Assembly: GCF_030936135.1 (NCBI RefSeq)
Contig: NC_082604.1
Span: forward strand, 7,509,001 to 7,573,000
DNA: 64,000 nt
Source: Gavia stellata
Taxonomy: Eukaryota > Chordata > Aves > Gaviiformes > Gaviidae
Reading direction: 5' to 3'
A program made the position numbers and the translations under genes. Positions within the stretch are counted from its first letter, which is position 1. The number at the start of each line of letters is the position of its first letter. The notes beneath the pieces were generated by a model. It was not told where the DNA came from. It searched no databases and worked only from the letters and a program-made list of their open reading frames with translations. Of this stretch, positions 36,214 to 49,125 are shown piece by piece.

Positions 36214-39200
36214 ATCCTTATTGATGGATGTAAAAGTATATTTTTACCTGTAATCCACTATATAATCAGTGTAACAGCTTGCCTAAAATGTTGTCAAAAA
36301 GAACTTAAGGAAGCTGAATGAATAATGCAAAACAGCCATGTTTACATCTATCTTGCTAAAACTATTTGGTACTTAGTGCAAAATGAAAGTATCCACCCTG
36401 GTCTCCAGAGATTTTTCCCACTTGCCCCTTTCAGGCTGTATTTGAAGCTATAGTTGTTAGTTGCTTGGCTTCACCTTGATAGTATGGGAATATCCAGAAG
36501 ATCTGAGGTTTGAGCAGAGAAAAAACCAATATGGAATCAAGTATTTCCTTTTTGTGAGCATAGACACAGACTGTCAGGTGTGTGAAAGCAGTGCAAGTGA
36601 AGCGTCAGCTTTGGCCCCTGTGATAGCAACAATGAAAAAAGAGCTTGAGCTCAGAATTATTTCTTCAGTACCATTAGACTCCTTATGAGGAGCGTCCCCT
36701 CATGACAGCGGGAAAACAAAGTCTTGTGCTGAAATGAAGTGTGTTACTTGTAAAGATACAGATATCTGGGTTGTTTTTTTGAACTTGCTAAACATAAACA
36801 GAAGTCTTTGTAGTAAGCTATTTATCTGTTAGAATGATGTTTATCATTGCCTTTGTTGCTAGTAAAATACAACCCTGTCAGGGAAAAGAAAGTATATTGG
36901 TTATCAGGGTATTGTGCTCCATTGGTTCCCAGTTGAAAGATGAACTTTTTGGGGGAGAGGGCTGCTGCCTGAATTAGCTCTGTCATCAAGAGATTGCAAC
37001 TAATGGGCATTTAAAGGTAGAAAAAAAAGTCTGTTAGAACAATATTCAGCATGAGAGGGTCAAAAATAATCCCTTTTCCTCCTTGTGACTAATATAGCTA
37101 CATCTTCAGCCAGCAGTCCTAAGGATTCAAATAGCATCATGATGTAACAGTGACAGTGGCAAAGTACAACATGGTTGGAAGGTGTATGAGCCCTACTAAT
37201 GGACAGTTGTGAAATTGCTTTATGCCTGCCATTCTTTGGAATATGCTCATTGCTTTTTGAAGGCTGATTTGCTATCTCTGTTCAACAACATATCCTTCAC
37301 ATGTGAGTGAAGGTTATATTACTCTGTGGCAATCAGAGATATCTGAAGTTTCAAAGACATCATATCATTATCATAACCTTTTATATAGTGTCTATTAAAC
37401 AAACACTCGTTAGACTGAGTCTCTAATGGGATGCTTTGAAAGTTCAGATTTATGAAAAGCAGCACAAAACTGTTCCCCTTCCTCCCATTAATACATTTTT
37501 CATTAGTGTCTGACCATGCAGGCTGCTGAGTAATCTGCCTTTTATCTAGCCAGCACATCTACATAACTTTTTGCTTTCTGTCAGGGGATAGCATTGTGTT
37601 TTAATAGTTTTCGTATCAAGGTAGAGATCTCAGTAGCTTGCAGAATCCCACTCAAGTACATTTACAATGCAGGCAGTAGGCTGAATTTAGAAGTCTAATT
37701 ACAACAAGTAAAAATATTTGCATTAATCTTGAACATGGAAGTACCTACTTTGAAATCCTAGGTGCAATTACAGGTAGTTTTGCTATCCTTCCAAGGAAAA
37801 AAAAGAATGAAAAAAGTGTTATTTCAGCAAATACTTTCATTGCAAAGAGATCAAATTATCAGCAAATAAGCACTGAAATGACCCATGGTATAGCTTTACA
37901 AGTCTGAATCTTATAAAAATAAGGAGCACTTGCACCAGAAAGGAAAAGAATATGAAGAAAGGGAAATCTTCTTGCTTTGCCCAAGCTGTTTCATGAACAC
38001 CTTTTTTTTTGTTCTGTGGAATGCACATGTTGCACAACAGCACATAATGCGCTCAAAAAAAGTTGTAGTGAGTCCAGGAGGAGCTTTAGTTCCCAAAGAA
38101 ATACCTCTTCTGATAAGTGCCCTTTTCTGTGTATACGTATTACCTTTATATTTTCTCTTGACTTATGCAGACATTTTTAGGAAGAGGAATTACCGGGCAC
38201 GATAAGAAGTCTGACATCCTGTATTTAGGCTCATGATCCAGTGTCTTGAGGTTTTATGCTTCAGAGATGAACTGTAGTGAACCTTTGGTCAGTTTTGCTA
38301 TTGAAAGCTGTATTTATTTTGCTATTGATGATTTTGTTGTGGTGGGGCTTTTTTATTTTTATTGTGCAGGGGGGACTTTAAAGAAGAGCAAGGTTATTTG
38401 TTTTAATTGGGCATGTACTCTACATTTGCCTCCACTTCACTAAGATTTAGGCATTCCTGCTTCAGATCCTTAGTGTCTGATGAGAGAATCTGATTAATCC
38501 AAATGGATCTGGTTTTTTGTACTGAAAACCATTCACTTGCTTCAGGGGAATCTATGACTGAGATCACAACTAGATGTTCCTGAAGTTACCCAAGTTGGAG
38601 TGGGAAGTGCTGCATGACACTGGGCCAGCTTTTCAAAGCATTTATGTGGCTGAAGAGGGAAAAAGGCTCTCCTAATAAAATCCATATGATGTTCAAGGAA
38701 ATTAGGTACTTATCACCTATTAATTTTAACCAACTGTTAAGCACCTGGTGAGGTTTTTGAGCAACCTTCAGCAGTTTAAATGCCTATCTGTTTCTTTGGT
38801 AACCAAAATACATTTGGAAATATAGTCAAAAATACATGCCATCATGCTGGGAGTTGGAAACAGAAGTGGAATTTTGTGTAATGTGGAACTTCAAATGTCT
38901 ACAAGGCAGACTTGCTGGGTGAGAAAAATACATGATAAAGGATTGTACATATGTTGCAAAAAACAGTCTCTGAAATAATCCTCCATATTTTTGGGGGAGA
39001 CATTTGCCTTGTGTTCCATTGCAGAAAAGATGACAAGGAAAGTTTCTAATGGAAATTTGGGTTTTTTTGGTCCTTAAGGAGCTGGAACCAGACTGTTTGG
39101 AGCCTATTTTGCTATGGAACTCTGATATTCTACTTTCTGTTTTGCTTGATATGGAATGAGTCATCTGTTTCTGCATCATTTAGGACAGTGTGAAATCTAG

Positions 39201-42200
39201 TTTGCAGTTCTTGTTTGTCTAGCTCCTAAGTCAGCCCGTGTGTCTGAGATGATCGGTTGAAGCTGATCTCAGACAAAGTTGGTATGATGTGTTACTGCTG
39301 CAGAGTGTTGTGAAAGTCTGTTCTGTGCTTTCTGCTGTTTCTTAGGTATAATAGATCTAAAACTCACAAGTAATTCTTTCAGAGTAATCTGTGAGCAGCT
39401 CTTAGGAACTGAGAAATTATCTGTGTTTATATCTGAAATAATGGAACATATGTGTTGGAATAAAGGAGTAGTGATGACTAGCCTTCTAGCTAGTGGTATT
39501 TTAGACCATATGTTGCCCTTAAGAATTGTCCTGAGTAATTAAATGTCTCTGATGAACACTGGTATCAGTGGAGAGGACTGACTGCATTACAGTGAACTAC
39601 ATTGTTGTACTTAAAAATGAGTGTTTGGAGGAGCTGCTTGGTAGTGTGTATGAGCAAGTTCTTTGCTATGTTGCTAAAACATATATAAAAAAATGGCACT
39701 TTTCTCCCCTTTTCCTCTCCAAAAATAAACTTGGAAATGTCAGCATCAAGAACGGCAGCATGTTTCTTGACAGGATGAGTGAAAGATCAGACAGTCATTT
39801 CACAGAAGTGCTACTGAAATGTGTTAACTTCTTCTGCATGCCCTTAACATGCCCAACTGGAGAGAAGTGTTGGAACTGTAATGGTTATGGATAATAAGCA
39901 TCAGTGTCTTGGTAAGAAAAAAGAAATTGAATCATGCTGATTTAGAATTAGAGAAGTGGAGCAATGAACTGCTGTGAGTCTTGTTGCACTTGATTGAATG
40001 TTAAATTTCAGTGAGCTCACCCCATATGCTATGGTTCTAAGCCCTAACAATTATAATGGTGACTGCATTGCATTATAAATACCTCCTTTTTGTAGTATGT
40101 GGACTGACTAGCACTTGAGAAAAAATTGGTAGGAACATCAGGATGGAGAGGGACCTTTTGGTTTAAGTGTAACTTCAAATTCCAATACAATTTTGCATCA
40201 GCTCTTTCTTCACCTTTTCTTGTAGTTCAACTCCGCACTTCTGTACTGTTGCTTTGTGCAGCTGAAAGGGGAGGGGAAAGAAAGGCCAGACAAACGGTTA
40301 CAGGAAAGCTCTTAAAGTGATTCCACAATGTTGATAAAAGCATTTTTAAGAACTGCACATCTTTGCAGTTCACTGCTGATAATCATGCTCTGTATATTTC
40401 TGCACATGCACAAAGAAGTTCTAAATGTTAGCTACTCTATAATGCTTATGCAGCCATAACTAACTGCTCATGCTTCTGCTCCAACCTTAAACTGTCAAAT
40501 ATCTGAACATGTAGATAAAATATTTTAAATTTGAAATGCTCTTGTCAAAATATTGACCTTTTAATTTGCTCAGCATTAGAATAGTGTTGTACCATGAGAT
40601 AAATGGTCTCTTATTATGTAAATAACTGTAGAGTCAATAACCACAGACAGTTGCCCATCCTTCTTTCCTCCCCTCCTTTAATAAGAATGTGGCCCTTGAA
40701 AGAGGGAATTTTATTCTGCATCCATGGTGTAGAAACTTAAGCTTCAGGCAGTCCTGTTTGAAGGGATTGGTGAAGAACTGAAACGCCATTCTGCTTAAGT
40801 GTTCAGTGTGGATACTGATTATTAGCTATTAATATAAAGAAAGTGCTTGCCCTGGTAATAAAACACACGGTACTGAAGGGACTCTACCTTTGTGTGCACT
40901 TTTGCTAGACAGGAGTAAATTACTTAAATAAATATTTGATTTGAGGTTAAAAAACCTCCTTAAAATAGAAATAGCAGTACCACATAGGTAGTGTTCTAAG
41001 ACAAATGTGTTACTAATAGAGGATGAAAGGATGAATAGCCATGAATCTGTTATGTGATTACAGATGAGACTGTCCAAAAAAGAATATAATACAATATGAT
41101 ACATACTAGGATGTTGTATTAATGTTGTACTGGAGAACTCTTGCTTTTTACTGTCCACTTAAATTTAACATAGCAGAGTCAACCAAATAATAGACATTGA
41201 TGAAAGTGGTTGTATCTAGTGGAGCACATCATTCATGCCATGCCAGTAGACTATTACCCTCTACTGCTCAGTCCCATAAGAGACTCTTTAGGAATCTAAT
41301 GCACCTTCTTGTTATAGGGTAATTGCCATTCAGCTGGCTTATGCTTATTTTGTAATAAAACAGTTTCATAGATCACACAAGCAATTCTTTCCCATCTTTC
41401 ATAGTTAGACTGTTGCATAAATGTAGACTGCATCCCTAACTCTTATTTCAATTCTGGTTTCCATGGATTAGTTTGTAAGAGTTGCTCTTAGTTCATGTGT
41501 TTCCACGGAGTATTTCAGTGGTGTGGTCTGAAATGGGAACACTGTGATCTTCTGGTGTTTTAAACAAAAGCCTCTAGGAATGAAAACAATTAAGTTTATA
41601 CACTGGAATCAGCCTAGTGACTCTGATTCTGTTAAAACACTTATCCCACTGCAATATTAGGCGTAAAAAAAATCTGAGTGGCATGGACAAAATAGGGAAT
41701 GGCTGTTTGGCATCTCTTGCAGTACAAGAATTAGGAGGAATTACATTATAATAGCAGGTAGCAGGTTCAAGCAAACAAAAAAGTGGTGTTTTCTCAACAA
41801 CTGACAGAGGCTATTGTGTTTGTTAAAAGTTTACATTGATCCCAAAAATGACTGGAGAGTTTTATGAAAGAAAAATACGGTGAAGGCTTGAGCTAGTAAA
41901 GGCTGGGAGAACATTGTGGTATAATGTCAGTCATATTATGTGGAAAACACAAAGGGTGGTGTTCTGCATACATGGCACTACAGAATAAATCTGAAGATTA
42001 AATGCTCTAGCAACATTAAAGGCATTTCACAAGATTCATTAATACCATTCATTTCATAATATTAATTAATATTAAAATACCTCATTAGTTAATGGAATCT
42101 GGTTTAATTTGTGTTCTTTTGTGCCAGCAAAATATTTTGGTATCTATTAAAAAATCCTGGATTTCTAGAATACAGAAACAAAAAATTAACAGGGCTTAGA

Positions 42201-45200
42201 CATACATGTATTTTGTATAGATTGGATTAGATTTGCACTCATATCGAATATCCAGTCTTCAAGTACTGAGATAAATGTTTTATACCCTTATTTGCCCCAC
42301 TAAAATTAATATGTATGTTTTGAATTATTCATATAAAACAGAAAACAAATAATTTTCCAAATGAAAATATCTGTACAGGTTATGCTATTAGATCAATCAT
42401 AATCAACTCGCTAAAAAACATTAGTGCTGCTAATTTTTCTTCTCTCTTTCTCACCCTTCCCTCTCCTCCTGCTATTAAAAGACCATCCTGTTTTCTTTAC
42501 AGATCACGCCACTACAAAGGGTTTCAGTTCTGTACCTGATCCTTCGTGTTTGCAGATTTGCTTTTCAATTGCATGTATGCTTTTCAAATCCTGCTGAAAC
42601 TTCTTTCATGTTCTACTCTGTGAAAGCCTTATTTCTTAACCATTTCATGTTCTAAGTACATAACCTGAATTAATCCTTTTCCTGTTTTTGTTATGTAATG
42701 ACAGGGGTAGATCAGAAAAATCACAAATACCATGAAAAAGGCAGCTGAGGTCACACTAAATGTTTAAACTTTATTGCTAAAAAGGTGAAGACAAGAGGGA
42801 GTATAGGACTCAGAAGTGTCCTTTCTGTTAGAGCCTCTTAAACTGCTATTCATCTGCCTAATCTGCTGTCCACTGTGAGACAGTGGACATTTTACGACTT
42901 AAACCTGTAGGAATGTTTAGTACTACTAATAAAGTATGATTAGAACTTACTAAAGCGATTGGAACCTTGGATTAGCACAATGAAGTTTAAAATAAATGTT
43001 TGTATAATTCTGGCAAGTAGGGAATTTGATATTTCCTAACTTTCATGCTATAAAGAGGGTCTTAGTCATTTTCTTACCTCTAAAAAGGTAAGAATTGTCT
43101 TTACAATATGTGAATGAAATATCTTTCACTTACATCTGTGAGAGATGGATGTGTAATCTGAAAATGTGAAGTGGATCTCAAAAGATTAATCTCAGCATTA
43201 TCTTGTCCCCCCTGCAATGCTAACAAAGATTTTCGTAAACGCAGTTCATTTCCTAGGTCCTCCAGTATATTCCAGTTGTTTCTGTTGGTTTCTCAACAAG
43301 TATTCTCTTTGGACTTGTCCTCATTAGGCTTTAAATACCTTGTTGGATGATGTTGGCTACCATCTGCTACCTTAAGTACTAGAACAGAGGGCAGTGTGTT
43401 GCCATGCAGTTCTTCTAATCTTACTTACATTTTATACCTGATTTGCACAAAGATGGTAACATATGCACCGTGATGGACTGCACTTTTCCACCAGTATTCT
43501 AGAGCAGTAACACATTAACTTCTAAATTGGCTGGGATCTTAGAACTGTAACTTTAAGTAACTTTGAGAAATGTAAAATAATAATTAATAGTATATCAGTA
43601 ATTAGGCTTGGTGCTTAGTATATTTTACATGAAGTGTTAAGTTCAGAGTGGAAACTAGCTGTTTCCTATGCCTCATGCTTTAAGAAAGTTTCTAATGAAT
43701 CGCAGATTAAACTAATCCACAAATTCACTACGTTTATGATTGTACCACCAGGCTTTTTTTCCAAACTTGGTCTCTGCTTTGGTGAAAACTGTCCTGGGTG
43801 TCTGTCTGTCCCTCTGTGAATTCACAATATACTGTGGATACTTGCTAAGAGGCATGCAGCTTAAGGAGTCCTACTATTTATATCAGTGGAGCCATCCTAA
43901 GAATTGGATAGTGGAAAATTGTCAACCAACTTATCTGTCCTCTGTGGTCTGAACACTGAAAATGGAATTTTAGCTAAACAAAGAAGGTCTTGCAGCAAGA
44001 GGTGGAAATAAGTAATGTAATACTGCAACTACACTCACAAAAGTGAAACTTTAGCAAATACAATTTTTGAGAGATCAGTGCTTGAGATATTTCAGTTTAA
44101 TTTCCAGCTGCTATAAAAAACCTTAATGACTGGTTTGTGTTCCTCTGTTCTGCCCAGAGGCCAATTTTAAATGTGTATAACCAAGGATCTGAGATCAAGC
44201 CAGCGTTCTTTTGCACTGATGTTGTCTTTAACTACAACTAAATGTACAAAGCTTGTGCTTAACAGCTACTGCACTGGCCATAAGCCAGGAAGTCCCTTTT
44301 CACAAATTTATACCAAAAACTTTGTTTTATTTTTTAACACCTCCATGTGCCTTGCTTCGACTCTATAGGAAGGACTTTTGTAAAAACAATGAGGTTAGTG
44401 CTTCTAAGCAAGTACCTCCATGGAGCTCCCTGTTTGGGGGCTTTCCGAGGTCCAAGTGACCTCCAGCCTAGAGTCATAGGCTTTTAGTAGAGCTGTTAGA
44501 GTACTTGGCCCAGTTCTGGCACTGAAACTTGGTGCTATGGAGAGTGCCACTAAAGCAGCAAGCTCTGCTCCTCTTGGAAGTCATGGGGGAATTCATGGTG
44601 GGGATAAGCCCCAAATTTGTGTATTGTCCAAATGAGCAGAATGTTCTCTGCTGGACAGGGCAGAGCAGGAAAGGATATGATCTAATTACTGGGGGCATTC
44701 TCTGGGGAAAAATAAGCCTTGTGTACAGTAAGGCAGTTTCCAGAGAAAATGATTATAGAAATGTATGGAACAATTGTGAAATTTGGGTGGGGGGAGGAGG
44801 GGGAAGGAAGGAATTATAAGAAAGCCAGTAGAAAACTAGCTGTATTCCAGAACTTCTTACTCAGACTACGCAATATTGTTGGATAGTGAGTGAGTTGAAG
44901 GGAAAGAGGGAAGAGGCACAGGGGGAAGTTAGGGGAGCAGTAAGTTAACGGTAGGTTGAATACCCAGGACTGGCACAAATTTCAACATTTAGGATATAGT
45001 CACGCTGATCTGCAAGGAAAGGGCTGAATTTATGGAGAAGGAATAAAGTAGCAGGATAAGAGAGAGATGCAAATCCAAACTTAGGGATGCATTTCAGAAG
45101 TAGACAGATCTTAAGTATAGGGGGCTTATAATGAAAAGATTTGCACAAAACATTTCAACAATGCTGCAGAAGGTTGAAGTTGACATTATCAAACCAAGAT

Positions 45201-48200
45201 TATTTTTTTTCTTGGAAAGATCAGGTGAATATCTGAGAAATTTTGGATGAGCTTATAGCTATAGCACTCTTACATACATCAGGTAGATTAAGTTTGGTTT
45301 ATTCCTAATGTTTGTTTAATTCTTTGTAGCTTCAGCAAAGCTGAGAAGGTTGCTCATAGCTGTATTACACATTGTTGCTTCTGTTTTCACAGTAAATTTG
45401 GCCATCTTGAACTTTCAGGCTCTGAATTTTGCTCTGTTGAACCATGCTTGCTAAAAACATGTTTATCTTTCTACTTCTTCCATAAAGCTGAAACTTCATA
45501 TGCACAACATGCCTTCATGTGCTATAGACAGCAAGTATGTATTTTTTCTGTATGCACCCTTCACTCAAAAGCCGCAGAACTATAAAACATGGCAGTGAGT
45601 TCCCCAATCATCTTCAGATCATACCCACCTAGAAAATGAACACAAAAGTCCAAACTGTGGGAACTGAAGAAGTAGAACAATCATGCTTATGGAACACATT
45701 GGCCTTAATTTACTCTTCAGCTTTCATCATCTAGAGTTTTCTGGATTGAGCATAATATCAAGACTGGATTTAACTTTTAGAAATGGTGAAATGCACCTTC
45801 TTGTCTTTCCATTCACACTGCTGCTACAGCAGCACTGGTCTTTCCTTACAAAATTTAAAATGTCCATTATCTGGAAGTAATGCAGTTGTGCAGAAATACA
45901 GGGTTGGTATTGGCAAATCATAGCTGAAATTCTGTGGAAGATCAATAAAATGAAGTTTGATTCCTAGTAGTAAGCAAATCTGGATATGAATTCACTGTGA
46001 AGGTCTTGGCTACTAAGTAGCTTTGAAAGTAGTCAGGGAGGCTGATGTTTGTCAAGTAATTGTTGAATGTTTTGCATTCAGTAAGCAGCTATTTTATGGA
46101 GGAAGTTTTAAATTACGTTTTATGATAACAAGTTGTTAAAGGTTTATGGAAACAGCATGGCTAATTTTATACGCATTATTTGGAGAGCATCATCATGGAA
46201 GCAATGAATGAACATAATTTCCTTTTCCAAGGGAAATGGTTGCTGCAGTAAAGAGATTACAATTATAATGACAAGCAATTGAAATGATTTGAAGAGAGTG
46301 TATTCAAAGTTAAATATTTCTGAAGTTTCTGTATTTTACGTATGTGAACTGTGGAAGTACTTCCTGAGCTTGCCTTTTCTCCATCATTAGAAGCAGGTTG
46401 CATTGCTTCTGGTTGATAAGCCATTAGTTATTAGTATGTTGCTAAATTTGCCCTTGTACCAAATGACCCAAAGGGGAAAAGCTGTCTGTTTGATTACAAT
46501 AATAATAGCTTTTAACAATTGGATTTACTTAGCTAGATGTTAATTGATCCACTTACAACCTTCTGCAAAAAGAGTTTGTGAACATTACACAAGACTGCAG
46601 GGAGCTGCAGGCAAAAATTGGAAGACATCTGGTGAATTAAGGGTTATGAACTGCCAAGTTCTATTGAAGGAAAACTACGTTTCAAAAAAGGCCTCAGTCA
46701 GTGCTGAACATTAAAAAGAATTATGCAAAGTTTAATTGTGGATAGTGGTGTGAACGATCTCTTTATTGTATAGTTTCAGTTTTCACATGAGAGGAAAAAT
46801 ATAGGTGGTCTGAAAAAATTAAGACCTGTTATAAATGAGAAGTTGGAGTTCATTCCTTATTTTCCATTGTTCTCTCGCTTTCTTGGGGCTGAAGAGTGGA
46901 GAGATATTTGGAGGGTGTGCATTGTTATGAAATCAATAATTGGGAAACTTGAAGAAAGAAGTTTCTGTGTCCAGTAATCTTTCAAGAAAAACAAATGACT
47001 GATGCACTGAAATTTGGCAACTGTGATATCCCCAACCTTGTGTAAGGTGATAAATAACATTTTAAGTAGACAGCTGTTTGCAATTTCACTTAAGCAGAGC
47101 AGTATTTTTAACCTGAGATACACAGATTTCTGATCCTTTCCCCCCACCCCCCAACCCTTCTATCTTATTTAACTGTAATCAGTTTTGACCTGTCCCACTC
47201 CAAGTACAAGAAAACTTAATCACCAGTAACGGCTGGTCTGTATATCAGTCAGGAGGGATATGCATTTAGCTACGGAAACATAGCTAGATGGCTAACACAG
47301 TCTTCCACGAGAGAAAACCAGCTTCTGCATGCATCTGGTTGACTAGGCTCAAGTATAATTCCCAGAGTCTTCTGTAGGCATGAGTATTACTTATTGCCAA
47401 GAAAAAAATTACAAGGGAACTTAAAGTAAACAATTGTATTACATATGTCTGTAATTCTAAGTAGCATGAGCCACAGCTGTTGCAATAGTAACACAAGAAT
47501 TTACATGGAGAGGGAGCATTTTTCACCTGTTTGTCACATGGGGATGTTTAAGTCTTCATGGATAATATTTTCTGTGTACTTGCTGATGCAAAGTAAAAAC
47601 CAAAACTTTACAAAATTGAATTAGATGTCCATTACAGCACATCTGATGCTACACTCACAATATATATAGTACAGTTGAAATACCGTACTTCAGAAGGTTT
47701 GTCATCCCAGCTGTACTAACTTTATAGTTTACAATGACTGTTTCTGAACCTCCATTTCTTCATGTTAGATCAGGCTGCTAGCTTTTCTAAACAGGCTTAA
47801 TAATAGTGCATATTTTAAAACTGTCTCTGCTTAGTAGAGAATGGTGGCATTTGTTTCCATTTATATGGCTAAAATTTCTCTCAAGTCTCAGCGCTGAATT
47901 CCCAAAGAAGGCAAAAGCAATGCTACACACAGGAGTTGCAGCAGAGTAGGGAAAGTTATGTTCCCACTTTAGAACACCTCAGACTCTGCCATAGCAACTG
48001 CCCCACTGATTAAGTTCCTGAAAATGGCTAATAACAGTTGTTACAGGAGACACTTGTAATACTGTGTCATGCTAAAGGTCTGATCCAACCAGGCACCCTG
48101 TATCCTTGTGTCTTTTTGAACTTGATGTGAAGTGGTGGTGCTAATTGTATATCTGGTGTGTTGATAGACTGAAAATACGTCAATTTGGTTTGCAAATTAC

Positions 48201-48870
48201 TATTACTATAACTAGTGATTAAATCAGCATTGGAAACTGCTAGGCCAATGCTTTGTTACACACTCAGTCTGCATGAGAACATGAGGACTATGACGGGTCG
48301 TAAAAAGATCTGCAAATGATATTGTAGAAAGCAATGCTAGCCATATCTTTTGTGTGGTGTGTGTACAACTGTATACAGTTTCTAGCAGTGATCTTACTAT
48401 TAGTTTCTCCAGAATAAGGAAAAAAAATGAACGGGTAGATATTGCCTAAAGTGTTTAGAAAAGAATTGCCCCTTGGCCATGCTTCTGTATGTACTGTTTT
48501 TCCAGACTATTGATCCATACCTTTACTTATTTATAGAAATAAGATTTTTACTTTTGGTGGAATACTTTCAGTGAAGTACTGCTCCATTGGAGCTGATGGT
48601 AAAATTCATACTGGCTTCAGTGAAATCAGGATTTAAGTGTAAGCCACATACTACAGCTCTCATTTGCTTCCCTACAACTACAACTCAACATTTGAAAACA
48701 AGACTACCTGAAGGCCCCTTGCTAAGGCCATGGAAGGGTGATTTCCATTGTAAGTAAAAAAATAGCTTACAAGGTCTTAAACTCCAATATCTTGTTTTAT
48801 AGCAAACAGTCCTATTTTGGTGTAGTCAAGAATTATAGTATGCACACATTTATAGTGTTTAATATCTTTA
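36214..48870. other. intergenic between RBP1 and RBP2, second part
   Basis: No recognised exon, RNA gene or clear mobile element. Small features: an 18-bp AT-only palindrome at 42057-42074, a G-rich tract at 44785-44803, and a C-rich tract at 47140-47157. Frames such as 38826-39179 (minus, 117 codons) look like chance. Confidence 0.55.
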
Positions 48871-48891
48871 ATTGGCATTTCTAAAAATAGT

Positions 48892-48897
48892 TTTATT
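48892..48897 (-). promoter_or_regulatory. RBP1: RBP1 polyadenylation signal
   Basis: The minus strand reads AATAAA about 175 bases after the stop codon, the first such hexamer downstream. Cleavage is expected near 48870-48880. Confidence 0.62.
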
Positions 48898-49071
48898 TGC
48901 AGTTATTCCTTTAAAATGATTTGTTAAAAATATTTTACTCTAACTATACAGTTCTAATGTGATCTTCATTTCTGTGTTTGCTCTCGTCACTGATGATGTT
49001 CATTACCAGCATTTGGAGATTTGGTGGTAAGTCTGTAAATTCTACTGTTCACTTCTGTATCAGCAGTAGGC

Positions 49072-49125
49072 TCACTGTACCTTCTTAAAGACCTGCTTAC
49101 ACTTGACTCCACACACTCTTATTTC
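49072..49125 (-). CDS. RBP1: RBP1 coding exon 4 and stop
   Basis: 54 nt, acceptor ...TTCCTAG, then [17 protein letters not shown] and TGA at 49074-49072. It was found by its conserved ending; it is too short to be seen as an open frame. Confidence 0.95.
   Translation of the reverse strand, partial: EIRVCGVKCKQVFKKVQ

Noticed and set aside
35985-36224. 79-codon frame rich in Lys, Glu, Gly and Arg
   Set aside because: It is only the translation of the GGAA/GAAA microsatellite.
38826-39179. Minus-strand 117-codon frame between RBP1 and RBP2
   Set aside because: No family resemblance and ordinary AT-rich surroundings; treated as chance.
42057-42074. 18-bp AT-only palindrome
   Set aside because: Self-complementary but made only of A and T in a very AT-rich region, so chance is likely.
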